This document shows positions 15,297-24,690 of a stretch of 64,000 nucleotides of DNA, piece by piece (the stretch's first letter is position 1; every line of letters starts with the position of its first letter). Position numbers and translations under genes: made by a program. The stretch covers positions 62,001 to 126,000 of the forward strand of contig CAKQGN010000001.1 of assembly GCA_934233745.1 (NCBI GenBank). Reading direction: 5' to 3'. The DNA is from an uncultured Clostridia bacterium. Lineage in GTDB: Bacteria; Bacillota; Clostridia; Christensenellales; CAG-917. The notes beneath the pieces are model-generated. The model ran no database searches. It was not told the origin of the DNA and worked only from the letters and a program-made list of their open reading frames with translations.

Positions 15297-16874
15297 ATGA
15301 ACAAAAGGATTTCGACATTTGTAAAGGTTATTGCGGTTGCGATATGTGTGGCAATGATTCTTGCCACGCTTTGCGCTTGCGGCTTGGCAGGCGGTGGCGG
15401 CTTTTCAAAACCAAACGGCGGCAATACCGGTGGCAATACACAGAATCCCGATTGTACGCATGCAGACGCAAACGATGACGGAAAGTGCGACAAGTGCCAA
15501 ACAAATGTAATTGTCGAGTTGGATTTTTATGCGATAAACGATTTGCACGGTATGTATTCTCAAACCGAAACGCAGCCGGGCGTCGCCGGACTTACGACAT
15601 ATTTGAAAACAAAACAAGAGAGCGAAAACGCAATCGTTCTTGCCTCGGGCGACATGTGGCAGGGAAGTTCGGAATCCAACAACACCAAAGGAAAACTTGC
15701 CACCGAGTGGTTGAATTATGTGAATTGTTCATCGATGACGCTTGGCAATCACGAGTTTGACTGGTCAACCGAAAAGATCAGAATCAACGCTCGGCTTGCA
15801 ACGTTTCCGATGCTTGCTATCAATGTGTACGAGCATGCCACAAATCAACGAGCGACATATTGCCAATCTTCGGTTATCGTCGAAAAGGGCGGTATCAAAA
15901 TCGGAATTATCGGAGCAATAGGAGATTGCTATTCGTCGATATCCGCAAGCATGAGTACCGATGTTTATTTTAAGACGGGCAGTGCGCTCACTGCGCTTAT
16001 AAAAGCGGAATCGGACAGACTCAAAGAAGACGGGGCGGATTATATCGCACTGTCGATTCATGACGGATATGACGGCCGCGGCAGTTACGACTTGCAAGAA
16101 ATACAGGACAGTAAAATGAATTGGTATGATGCCTCGCTCTCAAACGGATATGTAGACGTTGTGTTCGAGGGACATACGCACAGATCGTATATGCTTGTCG
16201 ACAGTTACGGCGTAAAGCACATACAGGCAGGCGGCTACAACGATGCGGTGTCGCATGCCGATGTTTCGGTGAATATCGCAAACGGCAACAAAACCACAAA
16301 CGTCGATATAGTGCGCAACAGCGTGTATTCGAGCTTGGAAAAAGACGACATCATCGACCGCCTGACGGCAAAGTATGCAAACGAGATCGGCAATCCCGAC
16401 GAGGTGGTCGGTTACAACGGCGATTACAGAAGTTCGGATCAGCTCAAACGACTTATGGTGCAATCATACTGGGAAAAGGGCAAATCGGTTTGGGGTGGCG
16501 ATTATGACATCGTGCTTGCAGGCGGATATATATCGGTGAGAGATCCCTATTATTTGCCCTCGGGCAATGTCACGATGAGGCAAATTCAGACGCTCTTTCC
16601 ATTTGATAATCAAATGCATCTTTGCAAAATCACGGGGCGAGTGTTGTTGAACAGATATTTCAACAACAAGAACTATGTCTATGTCTACGATGAAAAAATA
16701 AAGACAAAACTCGAGAGCGGACAAGGACTCAACGACTATTATTATATCGTCACCGATTCGTACAACACCGATTATGCGCCAAACAAACTCACAATGGTGA
16801 AAACTCTCGGCGACAGCTTTTTCCCGCGTGATTGTCTTGCCGAATATATTGCTGCAGGCAATCTTGCAAGTTGA
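15297..16874 (+). CDS. 5'-nucleotidase/metallophosphatase lipoprotein
   Basis: 525 residues, start behind GGAGAAAAGT. An N-terminal signal peptide (basic MNKR, hydrophobic 9-28) ends in LCACG, a likely lipobox, followed by a Gly/Asn-rich linker. The calcineurin-like phosphatase domain has all metal motifs: NDLHGMY, ASGDMWQGS, GNHEFDW and GHTHRSY. The C-terminal half is a 5'-nucleotidase substrate-binding domain with the pattern VTMRQIQTLFPFDN. It should remove phosphate from extracellular nucleotides or UDP-sugars on the outer face of the membrane for salvage. The cysteine pair in CDKCQ just after the linker resembles a short zinc-binding or dockerin-like insertion. Monocistronic. Confidence 0.9.
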   Translation: MNKRISTFVKVIAVAICVAMILATLCACGLAGGGGFSKPNGGNTGGNTQNPDCTHADANDDGKCDKCQTNVIVELDFYAINDLHGMYSQTETQPGVAGLTTYLKTKQESENAIVLASGDMWQGSSESNNTKGKLATEWLNYVNCSSMTLGNHEFDWSTEKIRINARLATFPMLAINVYEHATNQRATYCQSSVIVEKGGIKIGIIGAIGDCYSSISASMSTDVYFKTGSALTALIKAESDRLKEDGADYIALSIHDGYDGRGSYDLQEIQDSKMNWYDASLSNGYVDVVFEGHTHRSYMLVDSYGVKHIQAGGYNDAVSHADVSVNIANGNKTTNVDIVRNSVYSSLEKDDIIDRLTAKYANEIGNPDEVVGYNGDYRSSDQLKRLMVQSYWEKGKSVWGGDYDIVLAGGYISVRDPYYLPSGNVTMRQIQTLFPFDNQMHLCKITGRVLLNRYFNNKNYVYVYDEKIKTKLESGQGLNDYYYIVTDSYNTDYAPNKLTMVKTLGDSFFPRDCLAEYIAAGNLAS

Positions 16875-16962
16875 TGTTGCAACCGACAAGCCGTCGGAAA
16901 GCGGCAAAAGGTACAATCTGTCAAAGCAGAGAGGGAAACACACAAAAAACACAAAAACATAC

Positions 16963-16990
16963 AAAAACGGCACTTAAAGTGCCGTTTTTG
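16963..16990. terminator. Terminator between nucleotidase and aminotransferase
   Basis: AAAACGGCAC, TTAAA loop, GTGCCGTTTTT. It can serve both convergent genes. Confidence 0.85.
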
Positions 16991-17022
16991 TGTGTTTCAT
17001 CATATGATTGTTGTGTTTGAAG

Positions 17023-18210
17023 TCATTTTGTTTTGTAAAGCTCAAACAACTTTTCAAAGGCAGGCAGTGAGCGTTTTATCATGTCATGACTTACGCAGTA
17101 TGCGATGCGCACATAGCCTTTTGCGCCGAAATCGTCGCCGGGGACAAGAAGCAATCCAAGCTGTTTTGCCTTGTCTGCAAAAGCGTTCGCATCGTCTTCA
17201 AGAGATTTTACAAACAGATAAAACGCACCGTCGGGACGCACGCAATCATAGCCTGTTTTCGTGAGAAAATCAAAAAGCAAGTCGCGGTTTTTGCGATAGG
17301 CGTCTATATCGGGAAGGGCGTCGATACACTTTTTTACAACTTGTTGATATGTGGACGGAGCGCACACGTATCCGAGAGCGCGACCTGCACCGCATACTGA
17401 AAGATATAGGTTGTTCGCATTGTTTGCATTCGGCGATATAGCGATATAACCTATGCGCTCACCCGGCAAAGACAGTGATTTCGAATAGCTGTAACACACG
17501 ATTGTATCATTGTAAAAATTCATGATATAAGGCACTTCGACCTCATATGCAAGCTCGCGATACGGCTCGTCCGCAATTATAAAAATCGGATGTCCGAATT
17601 CAACGCTCTTTTTGTTGAGTATATCTGTGATTGTTTCAATGGTTTTTTGTGAATAAACAACCCCGCAAGGATTGTTCGGCGAGTTGATTATGACGGCTTT
17701 TGTGTTTTTCGATATTGCTTTTTCAAAAGCGGACAAATCGGGGGTAAAATCTTTTTCGGTATATGGTACGACAACCGATTTTCCGCCTGCAGTCTTTATG
17801 AAAACCATGTATTCGGGAAAGTAAGGCGCAAGCACGACAAATTCGTCATTGCCCTCATTGAGCGCACGCAATGTTATGCACAAAGACGCCGCCGCACCGC
17901 AAGTCATATATATGTTGTCCTTCGATATTTTCGTGCCGAAACGGCGGCAGATGTTGTTTGCGATTGCCTCCCGTACGGACGAGTCGCCTTGTGCGGATGT
18001 GTAGCCGTGAAGAGCTGTCGAGTCGCAATCGTTTGCAAGCGACAAAATCGCCTCCTTCACGCAATCGGGGGCGGGAACATTCGGATTGCCGAGAGAGAAA
18101 TCGAAAACGTTGTCTTTGCCGACTTCTGCGGCACGTTTTTTTCCGTACTCGAACAATTCTCTTATAGACGAACGCTTGCTGCCAAGTTCGTACATGTCTT
18201 TGTTGAACAT
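17023..18210 (-). CDS. Class I/II pyridoxal-phosphate aminotransferase
   Basis: 395 residues, start behind GAGGTGG. Fold-type I aminotransferase: FSLGNPNVPAP near residue 40, INSPNNPCGVVYS (about 170), DEPYRELAY with the PLP-contacting aspartate and tyrosine, and SYSKSLSLPGERIGY holding the Schiff-base lysine (about 235). It swaps amino groups between an amino acid and a 2-oxo acid; aspartate- or aromatic-type specificity cannot be decided. Cytoplasmic. Divergent from the sirtuin gene, sharing a short control region. Confidence 0.93.
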   Translation of the reverse strand: MFNKDMYELGSKRSSIRELFEYGKKRAAEVGKDNVFDFSLGNPNVPAPDCVKEAILSLANDCDSTALHGYTSAQGDSSVREAIANNICRRFGTKISKDNIYMTCGAAASLCITLRALNEGNDEFVVLAPYFPEYMVFIKTAGGKSVVVPYTEKDFTPDLSAFEKAISKNTKAVIINSPNNPCGVVYSQKTIETITDILNKKSVEFGHPIFIIADEPYRELAYEVEVPYIMNFYNDTIVCYSYSKSLSLPGERIGYIAISPNANNANNLYLSVCGAGRALGYVCAPSTYQQVVKKCIDALPDIDAYRKNRDLLFDFLTKTGYDCVRPDGAFYLFVKSLEDDANAFADKAKQLGLLLVPGDDFGAKGYVRIAYCVSHDMIKRSLPAFEKLFELYKTK

Positions 18211-18242
18211 AATCCACCTCGTATTTTATGAGATTATACCAC

Positions 18243-18271
18243 TTGTAAAGCGGTTTTTCAAGTGATATAAT
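18243..18271 (+). promoter_or_regulatory. Promoter of the sirtuin gene
   Basis: TTGTAA, 17-nt spacer, TATAAT. Confidence 0.6.
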
Positions 18272-18298
18272 TTAGTCGGAAACAAAGGGAAAGCAAAT

Positions 18299-19063
18299 AT
18301 GTCAAAAGATTATGAAAATGCACAATCACAAGCACTGAGCGATTTGAAATCGGCGATTGAAAAATCAAACCGTATCGTCGTGCTGACAGGAGCGGGGGCG
18401 TCGGTTCCGAGCGGTATTCCCGACTTTCGCAGTTCGCACGGGCTATATTCGACGCCGTTTGGAAAGTATACTGCCGAAACAGTCGTTTCGCATGACTTTT
18501 TTATGATGCACCCAAGCGAGTTTTATGACTTTTACAAAACAAAAATGGTGTACCCGAATGCAAAGCCCAACGCAATGCACATCTTGCTTGCAAAACTCGA
18601 AGATAAGGGCAAAATCGAGGGAATTGTCACGCAAAATATTGACGGATTGCATCAGGCGGCGGGCAGCAAACGCGTGTATGAATTGCATGGCTCCGTGTGG
18701 CGCAATCGTTGCGAGAGATGCCGCAAATTTTTTGATTTGAATTATGTCGTCACGCATGAGGGCGTGCCTCATTGCGACGCATGCGGCGCAATCATAAAAC
18801 CCGAGGTAGTGCTATACGGCGAGAACCTTGACGAGAATGTGTTGCGCGGTGCAATACATGCGATACAACGGGCGGATATGCTTATTGTCATAGGAACATC
18901 GCTTGTTGTGTATCCGGCGGCAGGACTGCTCGGATATTTTGGAGGAGAGATCACTGCCGTTGTCAATAAATCAAGCACCTATTTCGACACGCAGGCGGAC
19001 ATTTTGATAAACGACGATTGTAGGATGGTTGCCGAGTGGCTCGACACAAATTTGAATTTATAA
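18299..19063 (+). CDS. cobB: NAD-dependent protein deacylase (sirtuin)
   Basis: 254 residues. It has the sirtuin NAD-binding motifs GAGASVPSGIPDFRS (about 32-46), TQNIDGLHQAAG with the catalytic histidine region ELHGS, and four zinc cysteines (CERC ... CDAC). It removes acetyl or other acyl groups from protein lysines using NAD, giving nicotinamide and O-acyl-ADP-ribose. Cytoplasmic. The N-terminal Ala/Tyr region gives no sign of a macrodomain fusion. Transcribed alone, ending at the AAACGAC/GTGCCGTTT hairpin near 19090. Confidence 0.95.
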   Translation: MSKDYENAQSQALSDLKSAIEKSNRIVVLTGAGASVPSGIPDFRSSHGLYSTPFGKYTAETVVSHDFFMMHPSEFYDFYKTKMVYPNAKPNAMHILLAKLEDKGKIEGIVTQNIDGLHQAAGSKRVYELHGSVWRNRCERCRKFFDLNYVVTHEGVPHCDACGAIIKPEVVLYGENLDENVLRGAIHAIQRADMLIVIGTSLVVYPAAGLLGYFGGEITAVVNKSSTYFDTQADILINDDCRMVAEWLDTNLNL

Positions 19064-19088
19064 CATCAAAAACAGTAGTTTAATATGC

Positions 19089-19117
19089 AAAAAAACGACA
19101 CATAAAGTGCCGTTTTT
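19089..19117. terminator. Terminator between cobB and glmS
   Basis: AAAACGACAC, ATAAA, GTGCCGTTTTT, with one mismatch; convergent genes on both sides. Confidence 0.7.
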
Positions 19118-19173
19118 GCGTTTATTATGTTTTTTTTCGATGATCGTTTGCACAACCGCTTGTTGTTTTTTAT

Positions 19174-20901
19174 TTATATCACAGTTACGCTTTTTGCAAG
19201 ATTTCTCGGCTTGTCGGGATCTAGTCCCAGACACAAAGACGCCGTAAGCGCAAGCGATTGAAGCGGAATAACGGACAAGACGGGAAGAAGCAAATCATCG
19301 TCTGCATGCGGCAACCGATAAGACTTGTGCGCGCCTATCTCGCCTATGCCGGTGAGAGATATGACATATGCCGAGCGGGATTTCAGTTCGCTTACGCTTG
19401 CGCGGAGTCTTTCCTTGTCGAATGCGTTTGAAGCAACAACCACGACAACGCTTTTTGCATCGATAAGAGCAATCGTGCCGTGTTTCAATTCGCCTGCCTG
19501 ATAAGCGTCAGTCATCTTGTAGGTGATTTCCTTGAATTTGAGCGCGCCTTCAAGAGCGGTAACATAGTCCGCTCCCTTGCCGATGAAAAAGATGTTGGAT
19601 TTTTTGATTTTGTCTTCATAAAGCGACATCGCGCATGTGTCCCTCGCACAGTTTACGAGGCGGTTTATTTCGGCTTTTGAAGGGGGAGAGCCGACGCAAG
19701 TTTTCGCCATTGTGTATAGTGCAAGCAACTGACAAACGTATGACTTTGTTGCGGCGACGGCAATTTCCGCGCCTGCGTTCAGATACAAGGTCATATCCGC
19801 CTCGAAGGTAATGCTGCTTGCCTCGACGTTTGTCAAAGCAATTGTTTTGCCGCCGAGGTCTTTGCATTTTTTCAAGGCGAGCAGAGTGTCGGCGGTTTCT
19901 CCGCTTTGAGTGATGAACACGCCCACCGTTTTTCTATTGCAAAAACGCACTTCGTCAAATTCGCTTGACACAATACATTCGCAAGGGATTTTCAAAATGC
20001 TTTCAAAAACGATTTTGCCGTAAAGTCCGGCATGATATGCCGTGCCGCAACCGCAAAAAATGATTTTTTCGGCATTTTTCAGCTGACGTATTACATCATC
20101 GCCGAGGTCTTTCGATATCCGATTGTGAGTTTTCAAAAGCACGCAAGGAATTTCGTCGATTTCCGCGCGCATATGGCAGGAACACTCTTTCGGAGCGATG
20201 CGATTGACTTGCGTGATTTTTTTTGAAATGGTTTTTCCGTCCTTAAAAAAAACCGCCGAATCCGCTGTGATTTTTGCGCACTCGCCGTCTTTGAGAACGA
20301 CGACGTTTTTTGTGTATTTGCTTATTGCGAGGGTGTCGCTTGCAACAAAGTTTTCGTTTTTGCCTAGCCCGATGGCGAGGGATGCTCCGCACTTGCGCAT
20401 ATAGATTGCTTCTTCGCCCGCTTTTATCGCAAGAAAAGTCGTTGCGCCTTCGAGGCGTTTGCCGACGCGCTCGATTGCCGTGAGCATATCGCATTTTTCA
20501 AGCGCAAGCAAATGCGCGATGATTTCACTGTCCGTCGAGGAAGCAAAGCGAATGCCTTTTTGGCGCAATTCCGCTTTCAAGCTGTCCGCATTGTTAAGAA
20601 CGCCGTTGTGAACTATTGCGATTGTTCCGTCAAACGACAAATGCGGGTGCGCGTTTTTTTTGCACACTTTGCCGTGAGTTGCCCAACGAGTGTGCCCGAT
20701 GCTTGTCGTTGAAAAAACCTCCGGGATTTCCGACGCAAGTTTTTCGACGCGTCCCGCCGTTTTGAAAAGTTTGATTTTTCCACTGTCCTCAAGCGCGATT
20801 CCTGCGCTGTCGTATCCTCTGTATTCAAGCGTTTTCAACCCGTCAAGCACGACTTTTTCGGCAGGTTGACGTGTTCCGACGTACCCCATAATTCCGCACA
20901 T
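19174..20901 (-). CDS. glmS: Glucosamine-fructose-6-phosphate aminotransferase
   Basis: 575 residues, a little shorter than the usual 600. An N-terminal glutamine amidotransferase domain begins MCGIMGYVG with catalytic Cys2 and has GHTRWATHG. Two SIS sugar-isomerase domains follow (CGTAYHAG, ITQSGETADT, GADYVTALEGALKFKEI), and the C-terminus ends AKSVTVI. It makes glucosamine-6-phosphate from fructose-6-phosphate and glutamine, the first step to UDP-GlcNAc and peptidoglycan. No clear ribosome binding site precedes the ATG, and there is no room for a glmS ribozyme before the divergent GH31 promoter. Confidence 0.96.
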   Translation of the reverse strand: MCGIMGYVGTRQPAEKVVLDGLKTLEYRGYDSAGIALEDSGKIKLFKTAGRVEKLASEIPEVFSTTSIGHTRWATHGKVCKKNAHPHLSFDGTIAIVHNGVLNNADSLKAELRQKGIRFASSTDSEIIAHLLALEKCDMLTAIERVGKRLEGATTFLAIKAGEEAIYMRKCGASLAIGLGKNENFVASDTLAISKYTKNVVVLKDGECAKITADSAVFFKDGKTISKKITQVNRIAPKECSCHMRAEIDEIPCVLLKTHNRISKDLGDDVIRQLKNAEKIIFCGCGTAYHAGLYGKIVFESILKIPCECIVSSEFDEVRFCNRKTVGVFITQSGETADTLLALKKCKDLGGKTIALTNVEASSITFEADMTLYLNAGAEIAVAATKSYVCQLLALYTMAKTCVGSPPSKAEINRLVNCARDTCAMSLYEDKIKKSNIFFIGKGADYVTALEGALKFKEITYKMTDAYQAGELKHGTIALIDAKSVVVVVASNAFDKERLRASVSELKSRSAYVISLTGIGEIGAHKSYRLPHADDDLLLPVLSVIPLQSLALTASLCLGLDPDKPRNLAKSVTVI

Positions 20902-20941
20902 ATTTTATTGTATGCGATTGCGATTGCGGCTGTGATGACTA

Positions 20942-20970
20942 TTGACATATGAGGGGATGACTGATATTAT
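20942..20970 (+). promoter_or_regulatory. Promoter of the GH31 gene
   Basis: TTGACA, 17-nt spacer, TATTAT. Confidence 0.75.
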
Positions 20971-21005
20971 TGTTTTATAAAAACAACCGAATTTCGGAGG
21001 AAAAT

Positions 21006-23108
21006 ATGAGATTTGCACAAGAGCTTGCGCCATGCAAAAAAGAGAATACGATTATCGTCGGCGACGTGCGTATAAGTGTGTTGTCCGACAGGTCTTTACG
21101 AATAGAAAAAGGCAGTTTTACCGACAACAGAACCCAATTTGCTTTTTGCAGAAATTATGCAAATCCGCAGTTTAAGTATACAAAAAACGGCGATGAAGTG
21201 TCGATTGAGACAAAAATATGTTTTTTTACCGTAAACACGAAAACGCTTGTTTCCTCAGTTACTTTCAAAAACGGAGAGAGCGCGACGCCCTCGAACGAAT
21301 TTAACCTCGGCGGCACGGCAAGGACGTTGGACGGCACTTTCGGAGTGCTGGGCGGATGGAAGGGCAAGAGAGAAAAGAAAGACCATTTTTGCCTCGCTCA
21401 TATCAGAAAAGGCATTTTTGCAACCAACGGCGTTAGCGAAATCGACGACTCGTCGTCCGTGCTTTTGAACGTAGACGGCAGTGTTTCCCCTCGTCCGACG
21501 TCTTGCGTAGACAAGTATTTGTTTGCTTTCAAAGACGATTATCTCGGCGGACTCAAAGAGTTCTATTCGCTTTCGGGATTCACTCCGCTTTTGCCGAAGT
21601 ACGTGCTTGGCAACTGGTGGTCACGCTATCATGCCTACACCGACAAGGAATATCTTGCCCTTATGGACGAATTCGAGGACAAAAACGTTCCGCTTACGGT
21701 TGCCACGATAGACATGGACTGGCACATCGTAGCAAACGCTCCCAAAGACGCAGACTACAAGTCTTTTCAAGGCGCAGGCTGGACAGGCTACACGTTTGAA
21801 AAGGAATTGTTCCCCGATCCCGAAGGATTTTTGCAAAATCTCAAAGGCAGAAATCTTGCCGTAACCATGAATTTGCATCCGCGCGACGGCGTGAGATATT
21901 TCGAACAACAGTATCCCGATATGGCTCGCGCATGCGGCATCGATCCGCAAACCAAACGCACGGTGCAGTTTGACCTTACCGACGAAAAATTCCGCAACGC
22001 ATACTTCGATATTTTGCACCATCCATACGAAAAAATGGGCGTGGATTTTTGGTGGATAGACTGGCAACAAGGCACAAAGTCCAGGATCAAAGGGCTCGAT
22101 CCGCTCTGGCTGCTCAACCACTATCATTCTCTCGACATCGATCGCGACGGCAAGCACGGCGTAATTTTGTCGAGATATGCAGGCGTCGGATCGCATCGTT
22201 ATCCGCTCGGATTTTCGGGGGATACGGTTGTTTGTTGGAACAGTTTGAAATTCCAGCCCTATTTCACCGCGCTTGCATCTAACGTCGGGTATACGTGGTG
22301 GTCGCACGACATAGGCGGGCATCTGTTTGGCAAGGGGGACAACGAGTTGTATTTGAGGTGGTTGCAGTTTGGCGTATTTTCTCCGATAAACCGCCTGCAT
22401 TCGAGCAACAAAGGTATGAGCAAAGAACCGTGGAATTATCCTCAGGTTGAGAATATCGCGGAAGATTTTTTGCGCCTGCGTCACAGACTTTTGCCTTATT
22501 TGTACACGGCAAACGTGCGCACCGCAACAGAGGGCGTGCCGCTCGTTTGCCCGACTTATTATTATTCAAAGGATAGGCGCGCCTATGACAAGAAGTGGCG
22601 AAATCAGTACTATTTCGGCGAACAAATGTATGTTTGTCCCGTTACGCACAAAGGCAAAAACGGCGTGACAAAGCAGCAAATCCGGCTTCCCGAGGGCGTT
22701 TGGTTCGATTTCTTTACAAACGAAAAATACGAGGGCGCAAGAGAGTATACGATTGAATGTCCGCTTGAAAGATACCCCGTATTTGTCAAAGAGGGCGGTA
22801 TAATTCCGCTTTTGAACGCACGCAAAAACTTTACGGAATTCGATGATATAGAACTGAAAATCTGCCTCGGAAACAATGTGTTTACCATGTTTGACGAGCG
22901 AGGCAAAATCTCGACGGCGATGAAAAAAGACGAAAACGGATATGATATAATCATCATTCCCGACAACGTGAAAACCGAGCGTCTAACCGTGTCTTTTATG
23001 GGCGTCGACCATGCAGACGTAACCGTAAACGAACAAAAATCGTCGCTTGAAAATCTGGTTGCAATGCCGTGTAAACCTATGAAAATCCGCGTCGAAAACA
23101 TAGGATAA
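21006..23108 (+). CDS. Glycoside hydrolase family 31 alpha-glucosidase
   Basis: 700 residues, start behind CGGAGG. The layout is an N-terminal beta-sandwich (1-190), a TIM barrel and C-terminal beta domains. The nucleophile motif DFWWIDWQQG (about residue 350) and the acid/base region GFSGDTVVCWNS mark GH31. LGNWWSRYHAY and WWSHDIGGH line the active site. It should release glucose (or alpha-xylose, a less likely option) from the non-reducing ends of alpha-glycans. There is no signal peptide, so it acts on imported oligosaccharides. No transporter lies beside it. Divergent from glmS. Confidence 0.93.
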   Translation: MRFAQELAPCKKENTIIVGDVRISVLSDRSLRIEKGSFTDNRTQFAFCRNYANPQFKYTKNGDEVSIETKICFFTVNTKTLVSSVTFKNGESATPSNEFNLGGTARTLDGTFGVLGGWKGKREKKDHFCLAHIRKGIFATNGVSEIDDSSSVLLNVDGSVSPRPTSCVDKYLFAFKDDYLGGLKEFYSLSGFTPLLPKYVLGNWWSRYHAYTDKEYLALMDEFEDKNVPLTVATIDMDWHIVANAPKDADYKSFQGAGWTGYTFEKELFPDPEGFLQNLKGRNLAVTMNLHPRDGVRYFEQQYPDMARACGIDPQTKRTVQFDLTDEKFRNAYFDILHHPYEKMGVDFWWIDWQQGTKSRIKGLDPLWLLNHYHSLDIDRDGKHGVILSRYAGVGSHRYPLGFSGDTVVCWNSLKFQPYFTALASNVGYTWWSHDIGGHLFGKGDNELYLRWLQFGVFSPINRLHSSNKGMSKEPWNYPQVENIAEDFLRLRHRLLPYLYTANVRTATEGVPLVCPTYYYSKDRRAYDKKWRNQYYFGEQMYVCPVTHKGKNGVTKQQIRLPEGVWFDFFTNEKYEGAREYTIECPLERYPVFVKEGGIIPLLNARKNFTEFDDIELKICLGNNVFTMFDERGKISTAMKKDENGYDIIIIPDNVKTERLTVSFMGVDHADVTVNEQKSSLENLVAMPCKPMKIRVENIG

Positions 23109-23173
23109 ATCATGCAAAAAAACAGAATATGTCGCTCCGTTTGCAAAAAATATCCGTTTTTTGAGAAAAACGC

Positions 23174-23202
23174 TTGACTTATTTTGTTATATTTAATATT
23201 AT
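23174..23202 (+). promoter_or_regulatory. Promoter of rplM-rpsI
   Basis: TTGACT, 17-nt spacer, TATTAT. Confidence 0.75.
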
Positions 23203-23208
23203 TATCAA

Positions 23209-23302
23209 GCATATTTTTGGAAGAAGTATGGCTTGCGAGAAGAACTAGCCCCTCCGATCGAAACCTTGCTCTTGCGAAAACAATTTTTTGGAGGTTAGCA
23301 CA
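23209..23302 (+). promoter_or_regulatory. Possible L13 autoregulatory leader
   Basis: About 95 nt between the start of transcription and rplM. Such leaders precede rplM in many Bacillota and bind L13. The sequence has partly pairing segments (GCGAGAAG, CTCTTGC), but I could not fit the full consensus. Confidence 0.3.
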
Positions 23303-23767
23303 ATGGCTAAGGATTTGTCTACAATGGCAAAAAACAATAAGTCTTATATGGCAAAGCCCGGCGAAGTGGAAAGCAAGTGGTATGTTGTCGACGCAACCGA
23401 TATGGTTCTCGGCCGCCTTGCATCTCAAGTTGCTTCTATCCTTAAAGGAAAGAACAAACCCGAGTACACTCCCAACGTCGACTGCGGCGACCATGTTATC
23501 ATAATCAACTGCGAAAAGGTCGTTCTCACAGGCAAGAAACTCGAGGACAAATATTATCGTTATCACACAGGTTACATCGGCGGACTCAAAGAAATCCAAT
23601 ACAAGAAATTGATGGCTGAAAAGCCCGAATTCGTCGTGTACAAGGCAGTCAAGGGCATGCTCCCCAAGAACACCCTCGGCGCAAAAATGCTCAAAAAGCT
23701 CCGCGTTTATGTCGGTGCAGAGCATGACCATCAGGCACAATGCCCCGTTGAGCTCAAACTCAACTGA
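23303..23767 (+). CDS. rplM: 50S ribosomal protein L13
   Basis: 154 residues, start behind GGAGG. It contains the L13 core WYVVDATDMVLGRLASQVA, GDHVIIINCEKVVLTGKKL, YYRYHTGYIGG, AVKGMLPKN and LRVYVGAEHDH. The N-terminus carries about 20 extra residues (MAKDLSTMAKNNKSYMAKPG) before the usual beginning; start codons inside this extension (MAKNN, MAKPG) cannot be excluded. L13 assembles early on 23S rRNA. Co-transcribed with rpsI 14 nt downstream. Confidence 0.96.
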   Translation: MAKDLSTMAKNNKSYMAKPGEVESKWYVVDATDMVLGRLASQVASILKGKNKPEYTPNVDCGDHVIIINCEKVVLTGKKLEDKYYRYHTGYIGGLKEIQYKKLMAEKPEFVVYKAVKGMLPKNTLGAKMLKKLRVYVGAEHDHQAQCPVELKLN

Positions 23768-23781
23768 TAGAGAGGTGAAAT

Positions 23782-24192
23782 ATGGCTACTAAGAAAACCA
23801 AGAAAGTTCAATATCTCGGCACAGGCAGAAGAAAGACAGCTATCGCAAGAGTTCGTCTTATCCCCGGTGAAGGCAATATCGTCATCAACAAACGCACTCT
23901 CGACGAGTATTTCCCTCTTGACACGATGAAACTCATCGTCAACCAACCCCTCGTTGCAACAAGCACAACCGACAAGTTTGACGTCTATGTCAACGTATAC
24001 GGCGGCGGCTACACCGGTCAAGCCGGCGCAATCCGTCACGGCATTGCAAGAGCGCTCTGTGTTGCCGACAGCGAAGCATACAGAGCAACACTCAAGAGAG
24101 AAGGTTATCTCACACGTGATCCTCGTGCGAAAGAGCGTAAGAAATACGGATTGCATAAGGCACGTAAAGCACCTCAATTCTCAAAGAGATAA
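23782..24192 (+). CDS. rpsI: 30S ribosomal protein S9
   Basis: 136 residues. Family motifs YLGTGRRKTAIARVRL at the N-terminus and the basic tail KKYGLHKARKAPQFSKR, whose final SKR reaches the P-site tRNA. Second gene of the rplM operon. Its last codons and stop are part of an inverted repeat whose other arm lies at 24334-24353. Confidence 0.97.
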   Translation: MATKKTKKVQYLGTGRRKTAIARVRLIPGEGNIVINKRTLDEYFPLDTMKLIVNQPLVATSTTDKFDVYVNVYGGGYTGQAGAIRHGIARALCVADSEAYRATLKREGYLTRDPRAKERKKYGLHKARKAPQFSKR

Positions 24193-24353
24193 TCAGACGC
24201 ATTCAAACGTCGAAAAACAAAAGCACAACTTCTGTTGTGCTTTTTTCTTTGTCAGGCTGCGCGTGTGTTGCTCACGTACTGCGTGTACGCTCCGCTACGC
24301 ATGCTCGCCTTTCGCGATTTTCAACGCTTGCTCTGCGCCTGATTATCTCTTTG
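24182..24353. repeat. GTAC nested hairpin element after rpsI, unit 1
   Basis: The outer arms are 24182-24201 (last rpsI codons, stop and flank) and 24334-24353, identical at 19 of 20 paired positions, and continue imperfectly inward for about 15 nt. Inside lie the terminator AAAAGCACAAC/GTTGTGCTTTT (24220-24244) and the palindrome CGTAC-N5-GTACG at about 24275-24289. Confidence 0.8.
24220..24246 (+). terminator. Terminator of rplM-rpsI
   Basis: AAAAGCACAAC, TTCT loop, GTTGTGCTTTTTTC. Confidence 0.9.
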
Positions 24354-24428
24354 TTTCAAACACGCTCCGCGCCTTGTCCTCGTCTTTCTTGACTTGTGCG
24401 CCTTGATTCGTGTTTGGTCAACGTTTGA

Positions 24429-24599
24429 CAAGAGATACATTGCCAAATTCAAACGGCAACATCAAAAGCACGGCATTTGCTGTGCTTTTTTCCATCGTCA
24501 GACTGCGGGCGAGGTGCTCACGTACTTCGTGTACGTTCCGCTCCTTGTCCTCGTCTTCCTCGGCTCTTGCCGTTTGCTCTTTGGCAAGTCATCTCTTTG
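24429..24599. repeat. GTAC nested hairpin element after rpsI, unit 2
   Basis: The outer arms 24429-24459 and 24567-24599 pair over most of about 31 nt (CAAGAGAT, TTGCCAAA, AAACGGCAA blocks). Inside are the terminator-like AAAAGCACGGC/GCTGTGCTTTTTT (24465-24491) and CGTAC-N5-GTACG (about 24520-24534). Confidence 0.75.
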
Positions 24600-24631
24600 C
24601 AAGCAAAAAAGCAGTGTTCAAGACGCACAAC

Positions 24632-24659
24632 AAAAGCACGGCGGGTTGCCGTGCTTTTT
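24632..24659. terminator. Terminator shared with the MATE gene
   Basis: AAAAGCACGGC, GGGTT, GCCGTGCTTTTT; lies just beyond the leftward MATE stop. Confidence 0.8.
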
Positions 24660-24690
24660 GATATAAAGAGTGTCGATAAAAGGTGCGTTT

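Noticed and set aside
20902..21005. glmS ribozyme upstream of glmS
   Set aside because: Only about 100 nt separate glmS from the divergent GH31 start, much of it GH31 promoter, and no ribozyme core was seen.
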